A DNA stretch of 64,000 nt from Aequorivita iocasae (GCF_016757735.1 NZ_CP068439.1:1-64000); one strand, 5' to 3'; positions 23,491-32,498 are shown, counted from the stretch's first letter. The notes: generated by a model not told the origin, from the letters alone. Program-made: numbers and translations.

Positions 23491-26400
23491 TTATTTAACA
23501 ATCAATTTTTGTGAAATTCCTTTCGTATTTTTAACAATATAGGTCCCTGGGGCAAAAGTTGATATATTCAAGGAAACTGTTTCCTTTTGGCTGCTAACGG
23601 AACGACCCAGCATATCAAAAACTTCATAGGAATCTGGCTTACTGAAGAAAACGATATCTTTCGCAGGATTTGGGTAAATCTTAAAGGTTGTAGCGGTCAA
23701 TTCATTTTCAGGAACAGACAAAACATTATCTAATGAATAGATGCTCAAAGTAGCACTAACTTCATTTGAAAGAATAACAAGTGCTTTTCCGGTAGGACTA
23801 TCTGCTGCATCCACATACACGACACCTTCCGGACCTAAATCACCACTTTCGGGTTCACCGGGCACGGTTCCACGGCTATTTACATACTGAAGATATATTG
23901 GGTTCACTGGATCGGTAATGTTATAAACCATCATTCCTCCAATACGCTCTAAAAGTACAAAAGCATAAAATTGATCGCCTATTTGCTTCACAAGTACACC
24001 TTCAGGCTCCGGTCCTTTATTATCACTTCTGTTTTTGAAATTATTGTTATCATTGCTGGCATTAAAGATTCCACCCAAGTTTGGATCGGCTGCGGTAATT
24101 ATTTCAAAATCATTTCCGCTATCGTAAACCAAATTGCCTGTGGCAGCTTCAAAAATACTGAAGGAACGCCCGCCAAACACGTGAATTTCCTCATACAGCC
24201 CATCGTTGTTCTCGTCACCCGAAGCAGCAGTAACATTGATATCACCAAGGTTTGTCTCCAAACTTAGAATGTCAATGTTCGAAAATATGTTTGGATCCAA
24301 AATATAATCTGAATCTCCTAACTTTTTCTCTTCTTCATAACCTGAATAATCTCTGGCATCTCCTTCATTTGCAGTAACAATATAATCTACACCGTTCACT
24401 GAATAGAATGAAACTGCATCTGGCATATACAATCCTTTGATAGGCCAAGAGGCATTGAAGATAAAATCAGTTTCATCTGAAGTATCCAATGAATTTTGTG
24501 GTAGGCTGTGGTCCTTTTTTCCAAAGGAAATAATATCTGTGATTTCCAAAGCGGAAAGATCTATGATTGCATAAGCATTATTCTCTTGAAGCGTTACATA
24601 TGCCATCTGAGAATCATCGGAAACAGTTATGTACTCAGGCTCCAAATCTTGCGATACGGAAGCTCCTGGTCCAAAAATTCGAACGCCAGCTGCTTTAAGT
24701 GCTACTTCTTGCGAATCAAATGCATTGAAATTAAGCGTTGTTACATCAGCTTGTGTTATTGCACCCAAACCAGCAGTTACATCTATCACAGAAACCGAAC
24801 CCTCGGGGTCAACAGTGTAATCGTTGCTTGGTTGTCCCTCATTGGCAACCAAAAGTTTTGTTCCATCAGGTGAAAATGTAAGCATATCTGGTAAAGAACC
24901 TACCTCCAAAACCGTTGGGTTGTTTCCATCGGTATCTGCCAAAACCACAAAACCATTATCTAAAGGATCATTTGCTGATATAGCTGCAGCTACAATTCCA
25001 TTGCTAACAGCAACACTTTGTACGGAACTTCCAAATGCAGTAATATCAACTGTAGCCAAAGAAGTAATGTTTTCTGGATCTGAAAAATCCAATGCTTCGA
25101 TAGCGCCTACTGTAGTTACAAACAAACGCTGTGTTGCGGAGTCATACGCGGTGATTTCGGCAGTTCCGCCAGCATCAACCAAGTAACTCGTAAGGTAATT
25201 TACGTCTAGTTCGCTTGCATTACCAGTAGGTACTAATGTATCATCATCCAGAATATATACTGAAAATAGATTTGTATTTCCAACTATAACACTCGAAGGG
25301 TTTGTTAGCGAAAGCACGAAGAACAAATCACTTCCATCCTCTGTATTATTTATTATAGGAATAGTAACAGATTGTGAAGCCGTACTACCTGCTGCAAAAT
25401 TTAAAGTTTCCGAAGCAGCAAAAGAAAAATCAGTGCCTTCTACCGCCGTACCGCCAGCAATTAAACTTACCTCTACAGATCCATTTACTGTTGGAGCCTG
25501 CGAAACCTCTACAGTAATGGTTATAGAATTACCATCTTCAGATACTGATGCATAAGGAGTATCAAACTGTACGCTTGTTACAGTTACTGGCAATCCATTA
25601 CCGGGAGAACCAATGTTGGGCACGTCCATATTGTCCCCGCCCATATCAATTGTTTCAACGGCTCCATTGGCATTTCCTACTACACTAAAAGTGGCTAAAT
25701 CTACATCGTATGATTGTCCATCGTTTGACGACGTATCTGGATAAGTAGCTGAATCTACTGGTGAAGTAGTGTTGGGATCACCTTGCCAAATTGTAACGGC
25801 ATCGCCACCGGCACCAAGCCCAGCACCATCCGTAAATCCAACTTGCACGTCGGTTAAATCAATTACTTGGCCCCAAACATTTGTAAATGTTGTAACATCG
25901 TTTGCGTCTCCAATCAAAACAATTGCAAAGCCACCAGGCTGAATTTCAGAAATACCTTGGATAATATCAGCAGTTGTTGGATCCGCAGATTCATCATCAT
26001 AATATAAATCGCTATCTACGCCGGAAACCCAAGCTCCTGTCCCCACGTTTTCAATTTCGAACCAATCTGCAGTTAAATCTGTTCCAGCTTGACCTGAGAA
26101 TATTTCAGTTATAATTAAATCTGAAGTCGAAGTTACCGCTGGCTGAAAACTGCCCAAGGCAACGATGGTGCTTAGAGCAGGGCCACTGTTACAGGTTCCT
26201 TGACCATCCAAAACTTGGAGTGCACCAAATGTCCAATTTACAGGATCAAAATTTCCTCCATTTGCGTTGGAAAAATCATTCCTTAAATAGTAAGAATCTT
26301 CGTGTTCCCAAGCGGTGCCCGTACCGTCAACACCATCTTCACCAAAACGGTCAATCACCATACTATTATTATCAATAATTTGGAAGGCATCATCACCATT

Positions 26401-26721
26401 TGAATTGATATTTGAATTTTCTAGAATATTAGTAGAAATTCCAAACTCACCGGTAAAAATTGCTTCATTATTGGTGATGTAAATAAAAGCGTCTGAAATA
26501 GTGGCAAAGGAAGAAAGGTCAATATTTGTAGTAAAACCATTTCCATTGGATTGTCTTTGAACGGCCCACCCGGTAAAATCTATAGTACCATCAACGTAAA
26601 TTTCGAGAACACGGCCATTTGCGCTGGGGCAAGGTGAGTCTACATACCCCGTTATCAATGCCTGTTGAGCAAATACAAACGTGCTGAATACCAATGCGAT
26701 AAATAATGTAATTTGTTTCAT
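23491..26721 (-). CDS. Choice-of-anchor I family protein with lamin-tail and Calx-beta domains and T9SS sorting domain
   Basis: A 1076-residue exported protein. Signal peptide 1-18 ends FVFAQ. Lamin-tail-like domains appear twice (about 20-170, with YITNNEAIFTGEFG, and about 200-375, starting SDLIITEIFSGQAG). A Calx-beta domain follows (about 380-495, VSEDGNSITITVEVSQAP). The main part (about 510-990) is a beta-propeller of the choice-of-anchor I type with VANEGQPSNDYTVDPEGSVS, VTANEGDARDYSGYEEE and ALVILSNEVSATLSIYSL. The tail is a T9SS type A domain (FKIYPNPAKDIVF ... GTYIVKNTKGISQKLIVK). The propeller family is often found beside phosphatases or nucleotidases, but no catalytic site is identified here. 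Monocistronic, with its own terminator. Confidence 0.88.
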   Translation of the reverse strand: MKQITLFIALVFSTFVFAQQALITGYVDSPCPSANGRVLEIYVDGTIDFTGWAVQRQSNGNGFTTNIDLSSFATISDAFIYITNNEAIFTGEFGISTNILENSNINSNGDDAFQIIDNNSMVIDRFGEDGVDGTGTAWEHEDSYYLRNDFSNANGGNFDPVNWTFGALQVLDGQGTCNSGPALSTIVALGSFQPAVTSTSDLIITEIFSGQAGTDLTADWFEIENVGTGAWVSGVDSDLYYDDESADPTTADIIQGISEIQPGGFAIVLIGDANDVTTFTNVWGQVIDLTDVQVGFTDGAGLGAGGDAVTIWQGDPNTTSPVDSATYPDTSSNDGQSYDVDLATFSVVGNANGAVETIDMGGDNMDVPNIGSPGNGLPVTVTSVQFDTPYASVSEDGNSITITVEVSQAPTVNGSVEVSLIAGGTAVEGTDFSFAASETLNFAAGSTASQSVTIPIINNTEDGSDLFFVLSLTNPSSVIVGNTNLFSVYILDDDTLVPTGNASELDVNYLTSYLVDAGGTAEITAYDSATQRLFVTTVGAIEALDFSDPENITSLATVDITAFGSSVQSVAVSNGIVAAAISANDPLDNGFVVLADTDGNNPTVLEVGSLPDMLTFSPDGTKLLVANEGQPSNDYTVDPEGSVSVIDVTAGLGAITQADVTTLNFNAFDSQEVALKAAGVRIFGPGASVSQDLEPEYITVSDDSQMAYVTLQENNAYAIIDLSALEITDIISFGKKDHSLPQNSLDTSDETDFIFNASWPIKGLYMPDAVSFYSVNGVDYIVTANEGDARDYSGYEEEKKLGDSDYILDPNIFSNIDILSLETNLGDINVTAASGDENNDGLYEEIHVFGGRSFSIFEAATGNLVYDSGNDFEIITAADPNLGGIFNASNDNNNFKNRSDNKGPEPEGVLVKQIGDQFYAFVLLERIGGMMVYNITDPVNPIYLQYVNSRGTVPGEPESGDLGPEGVVYVDAADSPTGKALVILSNEVSATLSIYSLDNVLSVPENELTATTFKIYPNPAKDIVFFSKPDSYEVFDMLGRSVSSQKETVSLNISTFAPGTYIVKNTKGISQKLIVK

Positions 26722-26921
26722 TTAAATAGTGTTTAAAATTTTTGCTAAAGTAGCTTTTGGGTTCAGCAATCATTTTAAATCAACTTTAACAAAAGAAGAA
26801 GAATTACTAAAATTTAGGATAAATTTTGAGCGTAACTTTAAGTCAATGTAAATTGAAGGTTATTAAATTTTTTGATAAAAAAATAGCTATTTTTAGATGG
26901 TAAAAACTAACATACATTTTT

Positions 26922-27299
26922 ATGAATAATACAACCAGTTATAATTTAGGCTTGCTACTACTGCGCGTAGGCTTTGGCGCACTAATGCTAACCCATGGAA
27001 TTCCAAAGCTTTTAAAAATGCTTTCGGGTGATTTTTCCTTTGGAGACCCCATTGGTATTGGTGAAACAGCAACCTTGATTTTGGCTGTACTGTGTGAAGT
27101 TCTTTTTCCTTTACTTGTAATTATTGGTTTCAAAACTAGATTGTCCGTGATTCCTGTTATTATTACAATGGCGGTTGCTGCTTTTATTGTTCACGCCGCT
27201 GATCCTTTTGGAACAAAGGAGATGGCGATACTATATTTAATCGGATTTACTGCTATTGCACTTCTGGGAGCTGGAAAATATTCAATTGATAGGAAATAG
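26922..27299 (+). CDS. DoxX family membrane protein
   Basis: A 125-residue protein with four hydrophobic helices and the family pattern LLLLRVGFGALMLTHGIPKL at the N terminus, then LAVLCEVLFPLLVIIGFKTR. DoxX proteins are small quinone-linked or redox-related membrane proteins of poorly defined function in most bacteria. The 200-bp region upstream separates it from the divergent 1076-residue gene and should hold its promoter. It is convergent with holA, with 11 bases between the stops. Confidence 0.88.
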   Translation: MNNTTSYNLGLLLLRVGFGALMLTHGIPKLLKMLSGDFSFGDPIGIGETATLILAVLCEVLFPLLVIIGFKTRLSVIPVIITMAVAAFIVHAADPFGTKEMAILYLIGFTAIALLGAGKYSIDRK

Positions 27300-27310
27300 G
27301 CGGTGTAATT

Positions 27311-28315
27311 TTAATTAAAAATCTTCACCAACAATTCCTTCAACAAATCACCCTGCGAAAGATTTGCAGCACCCACACCTTTACTTTTCATATCCACCTC
27401 ACGGATTGCGGCTATGATGGCACTTACCTTTTTCATAGGGTAATTTCGTGCAGCAGTTTGATAATCTTTTATAAAGTACGGGTTTACACCCAAAGCCTTT
27501 GCCGCATCGCCTTTATTGGTAAGCGCATGGTATTTCAACAATTTTGAAAAAAAGCTGTACAGTAATGCCACCGTCATAACCAACGGATTGTTTTTTGGGT
27601 TTTGTGAAAAATATTGAATGATTGCAAAAGCCTTTTTTATATCTTTTTCTCCAATGGCATTCTGAAGCTCAAAGTTGTTGAAATCCTTGCTAATCCCGAT
27701 GTTTTCCTCAATAATTTGAGGTGTAATCTGCTCTCCGGGTTTTAAGATGAGTTGCAGTTTTTCAAGCTCGTTATTTACTTTGCTCAAATCATTTCCAAGA
27801 AATTCAACCAGCATCTGTGCGGCCTTTGGTGTAATAGTGTATCCTTTTGCGGCTAAAACACGTTTTATCCAATCGGGAACCTGATTTTCATAGAGCTTTT
27901 TGCTCTCAAAAACAACGCCTGTTTTTGCAATTTCCTTTGCCAGTTTTTTGCGTTTGTCCAATGTTTTATACTTGTAGCAAAGCACTAAAACGGTTGTGGG
28001 CTGCGGATCTTTGGCATAGGGCACCAAGTTTTCTATAGTTCGCGAAAGATCCTGTGCCTCTTTTACAATTACCACCTGTTTTTCAGCCATCATCGGGTAG
28101 CGTTTGGCATTGCTGATAATATCGTCCACAGTAACATCCCGTCCGTAAAGGACCATTTGATTAAACCCTTTTTCCTCTTCGCTTAAAACGTTTTCCTCAA
28201 TATATTTTGAAATACCATCAATATAATAGGGCTCCTCACCCATCAAAAAATAGATAGGCTTTGTGTTTCCGTTTTTAATATCAGCGATGATGGATTTTAC
28301 TTTGTCGAGCGGCAT
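27311..28315 (-). CDS. holA: DNA polymerase III subunit delta (HolA)
   Basis: A 334-residue clamp-loader subunit. Delta opens the beta sliding clamp during loading. The family signature is seen in the N-terminal KPIYFLMGEEPYYIDGI (about 18-34), QVVIVKEAQDL, and the C-terminal all-helical collar with LLKYHALTNKGDAAKALGV and the late KGVGAANL segment. Like other delta subunits it has an AAA+ fold without a working Walker A. Length is normal. Its start faces the divergent HsdR_N-type gene across 79 bases. Confidence 0.93.
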   Translation of the reverse strand: MPLDKVKSIIADIKNGNTKPIYFLMGEEPYYIDGISKYIEENVLSEEEKGFNQMVLYGRDVTVDDIISNAKRYPMMAEKQVVIVKEAQDLSRTIENLVPYAKDPQPTTVLVLCYKYKTLDKRKKLAKEIAKTGVVFESKKLYENQVPDWIKRVLAAKGYTITPKAAQMLVEFLGNDLSKVNNELEKLQLILKPGEQITPQIIEENIGISKDFNNFELQNAIGEKDIKKAFAIIQYFSQNPKNNPLVMTVALLYSFFSKLLKYHALTNKGDAAKALGVNPYFIKDYQTAARNYPMKKVSAIIAAIREVDMKSKGVGAANLSQGDLLKELLVKIFN

Positions 28316-28394
28316 TGGGCAATTAACGATTAATAATTGAAGATTTTAGATTGAAGGCACTTAATTTTGAATAATAAATTTTCAATATTTGTAA

Positions 28395-28838
28395 ATGCAA
28401 AAACTGAACTTTCCCGAATATTCCTTTCGCTTCAAAAGTAGCGAAAATAAAACGTTGGTTTTTGATGAAATCAGAAAAAAATTCGTGGTGCTTACCCCGG
28501 AGGAATGGGTTCGGTTGCACGCTGTCCAATTTCTTCTAAAAGAAAAAAACTATCCCAAAAGTCTTATAAACGTTGAAAAACAATTGAAACTCAACAATAC
28601 CGTAAAACGATACGACATTGTGGTTTTCAACAATGACGGAAGCATTTTTTTGATTGTGGAATGCAAAGCGCCATCAATAGTCATCAGCCAGCAAACATTT
28701 GATCAAATTGCCCGCTATAACTTAGCGCTGAAAGCTGAATATTTAGTGGTTACCAATGGTTTGGAACATTATTTCTGCCAAATGGACTTTGAAAATGAAC
28801 GCTATATTTTTTTAAAGGAAATTCCCAATTATAAATAA
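28395..28838 (+). CDS. Stand-alone type I restriction HsdR N-terminal-domain protein
   Basis: A 147-residue protein equivalent to the N-terminal nuclease domain of type I restriction HsdR subunits, without helicase domains. The PD-(D/E)xK pattern is visible as RYDIVVFNNDGS followed by FLIVECKAPS, where the acidic residue and the ExK are the presumed metal-binding and catalytic residues. Downstream QIARYNLALKAEYLVVTNGLEHY is also typical. There is no hsdS or hsdM nearby. The gene is common beside holA in flavobacteria as far as I recall, suggesting a housekeeping DNA role and not restriction, but this is inference. Confidence 0.85.
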   Translation: MQKLNFPEYSFRFKSSENKTLVFDEIRKKFVVLTPEEWVRLHAVQFLLKEKNYPKSLINVEKQLKLNNTVKRYDIVVFNNDGSIFLIVECKAPSIVISQQTFDQIARYNLALKAEYLVVTNGLEHYFCQMDFENERYIFLKEIPNYK

Positions 28839-28863
28839 CTCCTCAAAAAACACTTCAAAAATC

Positions 28864-28871
28864 TATCTTTA
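28864..28871 (+). promoter_or_regulatory. Candidate -7 box very close to the glycosyltransferase GTG start
   Basis: TATCTTTA ends 5 bases before the GTG at 28877. If used, transcription would begin at or near the start codon, giving a leaderless mRNA. No -33 TTG is seen. Confidence 0.3.
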
Positions 28872-28876
28872 CACCC

Positions 28877-29869
28877 GTGAAAGTAGCCGTAGTAATCTTA
28901 AATTGGAACGGAAAGGATTTGTTGGAAAAATTTCTGCCTTCGGTGGTGAGGTTTTCTTCCGGAGCAACTGTATATGTTGCAGACAATGCTTCTACGGATA
29001 ATTCTGTGTCATTTGTTTCAGAATTTTTTCCAACGGTAAAAATCATTCAAAACAAAATGAATGGTGGGTATGCAAAAGGGTATAATGATGCTTTAAAAAA
29101 CCTTTCGGAAGATATTTTCGTTTTGTTGAATAGTGATGTAGAATTGACCGAAAATTGGTTACCACCCATAATTTCTGAGTTTGAAAAAGACGCTTCCGTG
29201 GTGGCGGCCCAACCAAAAATTCTGGATTACAAAAACAAAGATTATTTTGAATATGCCGGTGCGGCGGGCGGTTTTATTGACAAATACGGCTACCCTTACT
29301 GCCGCGGGCGTATCTTCAACACTTTGGAAAAAGATATGGGTCAGTATAACGATGTTTCAGAGATTTTCTGGGCTTCGGGTGCTTGCCTTTTCGTGAAATC
29401 CGAAGCTTTTTGGAAAGCAGGTGGACTTGATGAAGATTACTTTGCGCACCAAGAAGAAATTGATCTTTGCTGGCGGTTACAGGCAAAGGGCGGAAAAATA
29501 CTTTACGTGGGCGCTTCGGAAGTTTATCATGTGGGCGGGGCAACGCTGGCAACATTAAATCCCAAAAAGACATTCTATAATTTTCGTAATTCCCTTTTAA
29601 ACCTTCTCAAAAATGCAGCAGGCACAAAAGCTATTACTGCATTATTTGTACGAATGCTTCTGGACGGTTTGGCCGCTTTTCAATTTTTATTTCAAGGAAA
29701 ACCAAAACATTTCTTCGCAATATTAAAAGCACATTATAGCTTTTATAGTATGGTGTCAAAGTTTATACAAAAAAGAAAAGCCTTTTCTTCAACTTTAAAA
29801 TACTACACGATTAAATCTATTGTCTTTCAATACTTTATAAATAATAAAAAAGTTTTTACCCAACTATAG
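28877..29869 (+). CDS. Glycosyltransferase family 2 protein
   Basis: A 330-residue GT-A-fold transferase. The N terminus has VVILNWNGKDLLEKFLPS and VYVADNASTDNS for nucleotide-sugar binding, LLNSDVELTENW contains the metal-binding Asp motif, and HQEEIDLCWRLQAKG is the ED(x)D-like acceptor/catalytic region. It resembles rhamnosyl- or galactofuranosyl-type GT2 enzymes of cell-surface glycans. The C-terminal part (about 240-330) is basic and partly hydrophobic, so it may be membrane-associated. The start is GTG, chosen because it is the only plausible start before the VVILNWNG strand. Donor and acceptor are unknown. Confidence 0.9.
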   Translation: MKVAVVILNWNGKDLLEKFLPSVVRFSSGATVYVADNASTDNSVSFVSEFFPTVKIIQNKMNGGYAKGYNDALKNLSEDIFVLLNSDVELTENWLPPIISEFEKDASVVAAQPKILDYKNKDYFEYAGAAGGFIDKYGYPYCRGRIFNTLEKDMGQYNDVSEIFWASGACLFVKSEAFWKAGGLDEDYFAHQEEIDLCWRLQAKGGKILYVGASEVYHVGGATLATLNPKKTFYNFRNSLLNLLKNAAGTKAITALFVRMLLDGLAAFQFLFQGKPKHFFAILKAHYSFYSMVSKFIQKRKAFSSTLKYYTIKSIVFQYFINNKKVFTQL

Positions 29870-29987
29870 TTTATTTTACTTAAAGTATTGTTAATCGTTT
29901 CTTGAAGCATCACTATTTTGATAATTTTGGTTTATAATTTGATACAAGCAACAATACAATATTAAATACTTAAACAACTTAAAAATT

Positions 29988-30848
29988 ATGAAGAAACTAT
30001 TGATTCTAGCAGTATGTTCAAGTTTAGCTATTACTTCTTGCGTTTCCAAGAAAAAATATGCAGAACTTGAAGCAAAACAACAAAACACACAGGATTTGCT
30101 GAATACGGCAACTGTTAAACTTAACGACTGCCTTACCGAAAGAGCGGCGGCCACAGCACGTGCTAAACAACTGGAGGAACGCTTGGCAGATATGAAAAAG
30201 ACCAACGAAGACCTTATCCAAAGTTCAAAAGAACTTACTATGTTGACCTCTAAAGGTGCTACCAACCTGGAAAAATCTTTGGAAAGTCTAAAAGAAAAAG
30301 ACTTGAAAATTACACGTTTGCAGGATGCACTTAACAAAAAAGATAGTGTAACGCTTGCACTTGTTACTAGTCTTAAAAGAGAAGTGGGTATAAATGATCC
30401 AGACATTGAAATAAATGTTGAAAAAGGTGTGGTTTACATTTCACTTTCAGATAAGGTTTTATTTAAGTCAGGAAGCTACCAGATTTCTTCAAGAGCTAAT
30501 GAAATTTTAGGAAAAGTTGCCAAAGTAATCAATGGCAAACCTGACTTTGAGGCAATGGTTGAAGGACACACAGATAACGTACCATATAAAAGCGGGGTGT
30601 TGTTAGACAACTGGGACTTGAGTGTAAAGCGTGCTACAGCTATAGTAAGAGCCTTGCAGGATTTAGGCATTGCACCAGAAAGATTGGTTGCTGCAGGTCG
30701 CGGGGAGTACGATCCATTAGTACCAAATACCACTGCTGAAAACAGAGCTACCAACAGACGTACACGTATTTTAGTACTTCCAAAAATCGATCAATTTTAT
30801 GATATGATCGAAAAGGAAATGAAAAACCTTGAAGCTGGCGGAAAATAA
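29988..30848 (+). CDS. OmpA-family lipoprotein
   Basis: A 286-residue outer-membrane lipoprotein. The signal peptide ends AITSCVS with lipidated Cys19. Residues about 25-125 are a long Lys/Glu/Leu-rich coiled coil, and about 145-270 is an OmpA-like peptidoglycan-binding domain with VEGHTDNVPY and LSVKRATAIVRAL (the Asp and Arg that bind diaminopimelate). It should tether the outer membrane to peptidoglycan. It sits alone with a strong terminator downstream and is probably highly expressed. A TAATTTTG sequence at 29932-29939 could be its -7 box. Confidence 0.93.
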   Translation: MKKLLILAVCSSLAITSCVSKKKYAELEAKQQNTQDLLNTATVKLNDCLTERAAATARAKQLEERLADMKKTNEDLIQSSKELTMLTSKGATNLEKSLESLKEKDLKITRLQDALNKKDSVTLALVTSLKREVGINDPDIEINVEKGVVYISLSDKVLFKSGSYQISSRANEILGKVAKVINGKPDFEAMVEGHTDNVPYKSGVLLDNWDLSVKRATAIVRALQDLGIAPERLVAAGRGEYDPLVPNTTAENRATNRRTRILVLPKIDQFYDMIEKEMKNLEAGGK

Positions 30849-30871
30849 TTTTCAAAAGCTGTAAAGAATCT

Positions 30872-30901
30872 AAAACCCGGCCCTATATGGCCGGGTTTTT
30901 T
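30872..30901 (+). terminator. Intrinsic terminator after the OmpA-family gene
   Basis: Perfect 11-bp stem AAAACCCGGCC (30872-30882) with GGCCGGGTTTT (30889-30899), loop CTATAT, followed by a T-run. Confidence 0.93.
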
Positions 30902-30981
30902 TATTTGTGCATCAAAACAATCTTTTGAAAGGTTTTTGTATCTTAGATAGTAAATAAAATCTTTTAAATAATTAATTAGAA

Positions 30982-31317
30982 ATGGATGAATTCAAAACCA
31001 ATTGGACGCGCGAAGAACTTAAGGCCTATATTTTACTTTACTGTGCGTATGCCAATTTTATAGAAACAAAAGCTGAGAAAGAATTCATAAAAACAAAAGT
31101 GGGTGAAGAAAAATACCGACAGGTCCATAAAGAGTTTGACCATGATAATGATTACCAACGTATTCAAAAAATACAGCACACCATAACCCGCTACGATTAT
31201 TCTAAAAGTGAAATAGACCGTCTTTTTGAAAATATAAAAAAAATGTTTTTGGCGGATGGTTCTATGGATATCCTGGAGGAAAATATTTATCGGGGGCTGC
31301 AACATTTATTGAAATAA
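30982..31317 (+). CDS. Conserved hypothetical protein
   Basis: A 111-residue soluble, highly charged, helical protein (MDEFKTNWTREELKAYILLY at the start). No signal peptide, membrane segment or known motif. The composition (Lys, Glu, Asp, Tyr) and the phrase FLADGSMDILEENIYRGL suggest a calcium-independent helical bundle such as small TerB-like folds, but I cannot support a family. It is preceded by the OmpA terminator and followed by a decayed gene on the same strand. Confidence 0.7.
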   Translation: MDEFKTNWTREELKAYILLYCAYANFIETKAEKEFIKTKVGEEKYRQVHKEFDHDNDYQRIQKIQHTITRYDYSKSEIDRLFENIKKMFLADGSMDILEENIYRGLQHLLK

Positions 31318-31332
31318 TTTTTTAATTCAGTA

Positions 31333-31668
31333 ATTAGCAGCAAAACTGAGCTAAATATCATTAAAAATGCTACAAATCCTTTGCTGACATAGAAGCAGAG
31401 CGTATGTTTGAATGGTATCATAACGAGGTTACCTTTAAAGATCTGCGTTTGGAGTTTTAAAAGGAGAAGAAGCCAAAAACATGTGGCGCATGCTCTCCCA
31501 AACTCAATAGGGAAAAGATTTTAAAGTGACAACCTCAAACATAGAATATATTCCTGAAGAGGGAAAAGTCCGTTGATGGGCTGGACGGATTTTTTCAGAA
31601 AAAAACTCAATCACCAAATAGGAATTTTGTTTTCAGAATTTCAGAAAAAACAATCCACTAAAAATTAA
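31333..31668 (+). pseudogene. Decayed NTF2-like (nuclear transport factor 2 family) gene
   Basis: Pieces of one protein are found in three frames. ISSKTELNIIKN begins at 31333, with ATT where an ATG is expected. SFADIEAERMFEWYHNEVTF then continues in frame from about 31377. After a shift, GVLKGEEAKNMWRMLSQTQ starts at 31451, ends in TAG at 31508-31510 and goes on as GKDFKVTTSNIEYIPEEG. A last piece, GWTDFFRKKLNHQIGILFS, starts at 31579 in another frame and runs to TAA at 31666-31668. The order and wording match small flavobacterial NTF2-like/SnoaL-type proteins of about 150 residues, with about 40-50 middle residues (the region ending HTDDFDLWKW) missing. The stop overlaps the convergent YrdC-family gene by 3 bases. 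Confidence 0.8.
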
Positions 31669-32282
31669 ATTTCCAAACTTCCTTTCCCTTCCCTAACTAC
31701 CACTGGTTCTGGCCCCGTAAGATCAATTACCGTAGAAGCAATATTGCCACCATACCCTCCATCAATAACCAAATCTACCAAATTGTCCCATTTCTCTAGA
31801 ATAAGTTCAGGGTCGGTAGTGTACTCAATTACCTCATCCTCATCCTTAATAGAGGTTGAAATTATAGGGTTGCCCAATTGTTGCACAATGGCACGAGTTA
31901 TGGAATTATCAGGCACCCGGATACCCACTTCCTTTTTCTTTTTAAAAACCGTGGGAAGATTATTATTCCCCGGAAGAATAAAGGTGTAGGGTCCGGGAAG
32001 ATTTCTTTTCAATATTTTAAAAGTAGGCGTGTCTATTTGCTTTACATAATCGCTGAGATTACTCAGATTCTCACATACGAAAGAGAAATTAGCTTTTTCC
32101 AGCTTCACTCCCCGAAGTTGTGCTACTCTTTCCATTGCACGGTTGTTATTTATATCGCAGCCCAGCGCATATACCGTATCGCTAGGATAAATTATTACTC
32201 CACCATCGCGAAGAATTTTCACAACCCGTTTAATCTCTTTCGGGTTTGGGTTATCCTCATAAATCTTGATAAATTCAGCCAT
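31665..32282 (-). CDS. L-threonylcarbamoyladenylate synthase (Sua5/YciO/YrdC family)
   Basis: A 205-residue YrdC-domain protein. The family makes threonylcarbamoyl-AMP for the t6A37 modification of ANN-decoding tRNAs. KRVVKILRDGGVIIYPSDTV followed by YALGCDIN is the substrate-binding strand, and PGPYTFIL and VGIRVPDNSI are also conserved. It has no C-terminal Sua5 domain, so it is TsaC/YciO-like; the YciO subfamily may not have this activity, which leaves some doubt. Transcribed with the small DUF2945 gene, 9 bases upstream. Confidence 0.88.
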   Translation of the reverse strand: MAEFIKIYEDNPNPKEIKRVVKILRDGGVIIYPSDTVYALGCDINNNRAMERVAQLRGVKLEKANFSFVCENLSNLSDYVKQIDTPTFKILKRNLPGPYTFILPGNNNLPTVFKKKKEVGIRVPDNSITRAIVQQLGNPIISTSIKDEDEVIEYTTDPELILEKWDNLVDLVIDGGYGGNIASTVIDLTGPEPVVVREGKGSLEI

Positions 32283-32291
32283 TTTTAAATT

Positions 32292-32498
32292 TTATTTTTT
32301 TACTTCACTTTCAAGTTTTAAAACTTTATCTCCATCTGTTTGCTCAATGTAGAGTGCTTTGTTTCCTTTTTCGCCTTTTCGTGTAATTTTATTTCCCTTT
32401 ATGGTTTTGGTAATTTCTTCGGAAAAAGTTTCGATTACTTTTCCTTCGGCCTCACCGTTGCCCCATTTCCACCTTACTTTTGAACCTTTTCGAATCAT
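32292..32498 (-). CDS. DUF2945 (hypervirulence-associated TUDOR-like) protein
   Basis: A 68-residue protein. The N-terminal KGSKVRWKWGNGEAEGKVIE and the closing GNKALYIEQTDGDKVLKLES are typical of the DUF2945/HVA1 TUDOR-like family. It is predicted to be a small beta-barrel, in line with a nucleic acid or protein-binding role, but no function is established in bacteria. It directly precedes the YrdC-family gene on the same strand. Confidence 0.85.
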   Translation of the reverse strand: MIRKGSKVRWKWGNGEAEGKVIETFSEEITKTIKGNKITRKGEKGNKALYIEQTDGDKVLKLESEVKK

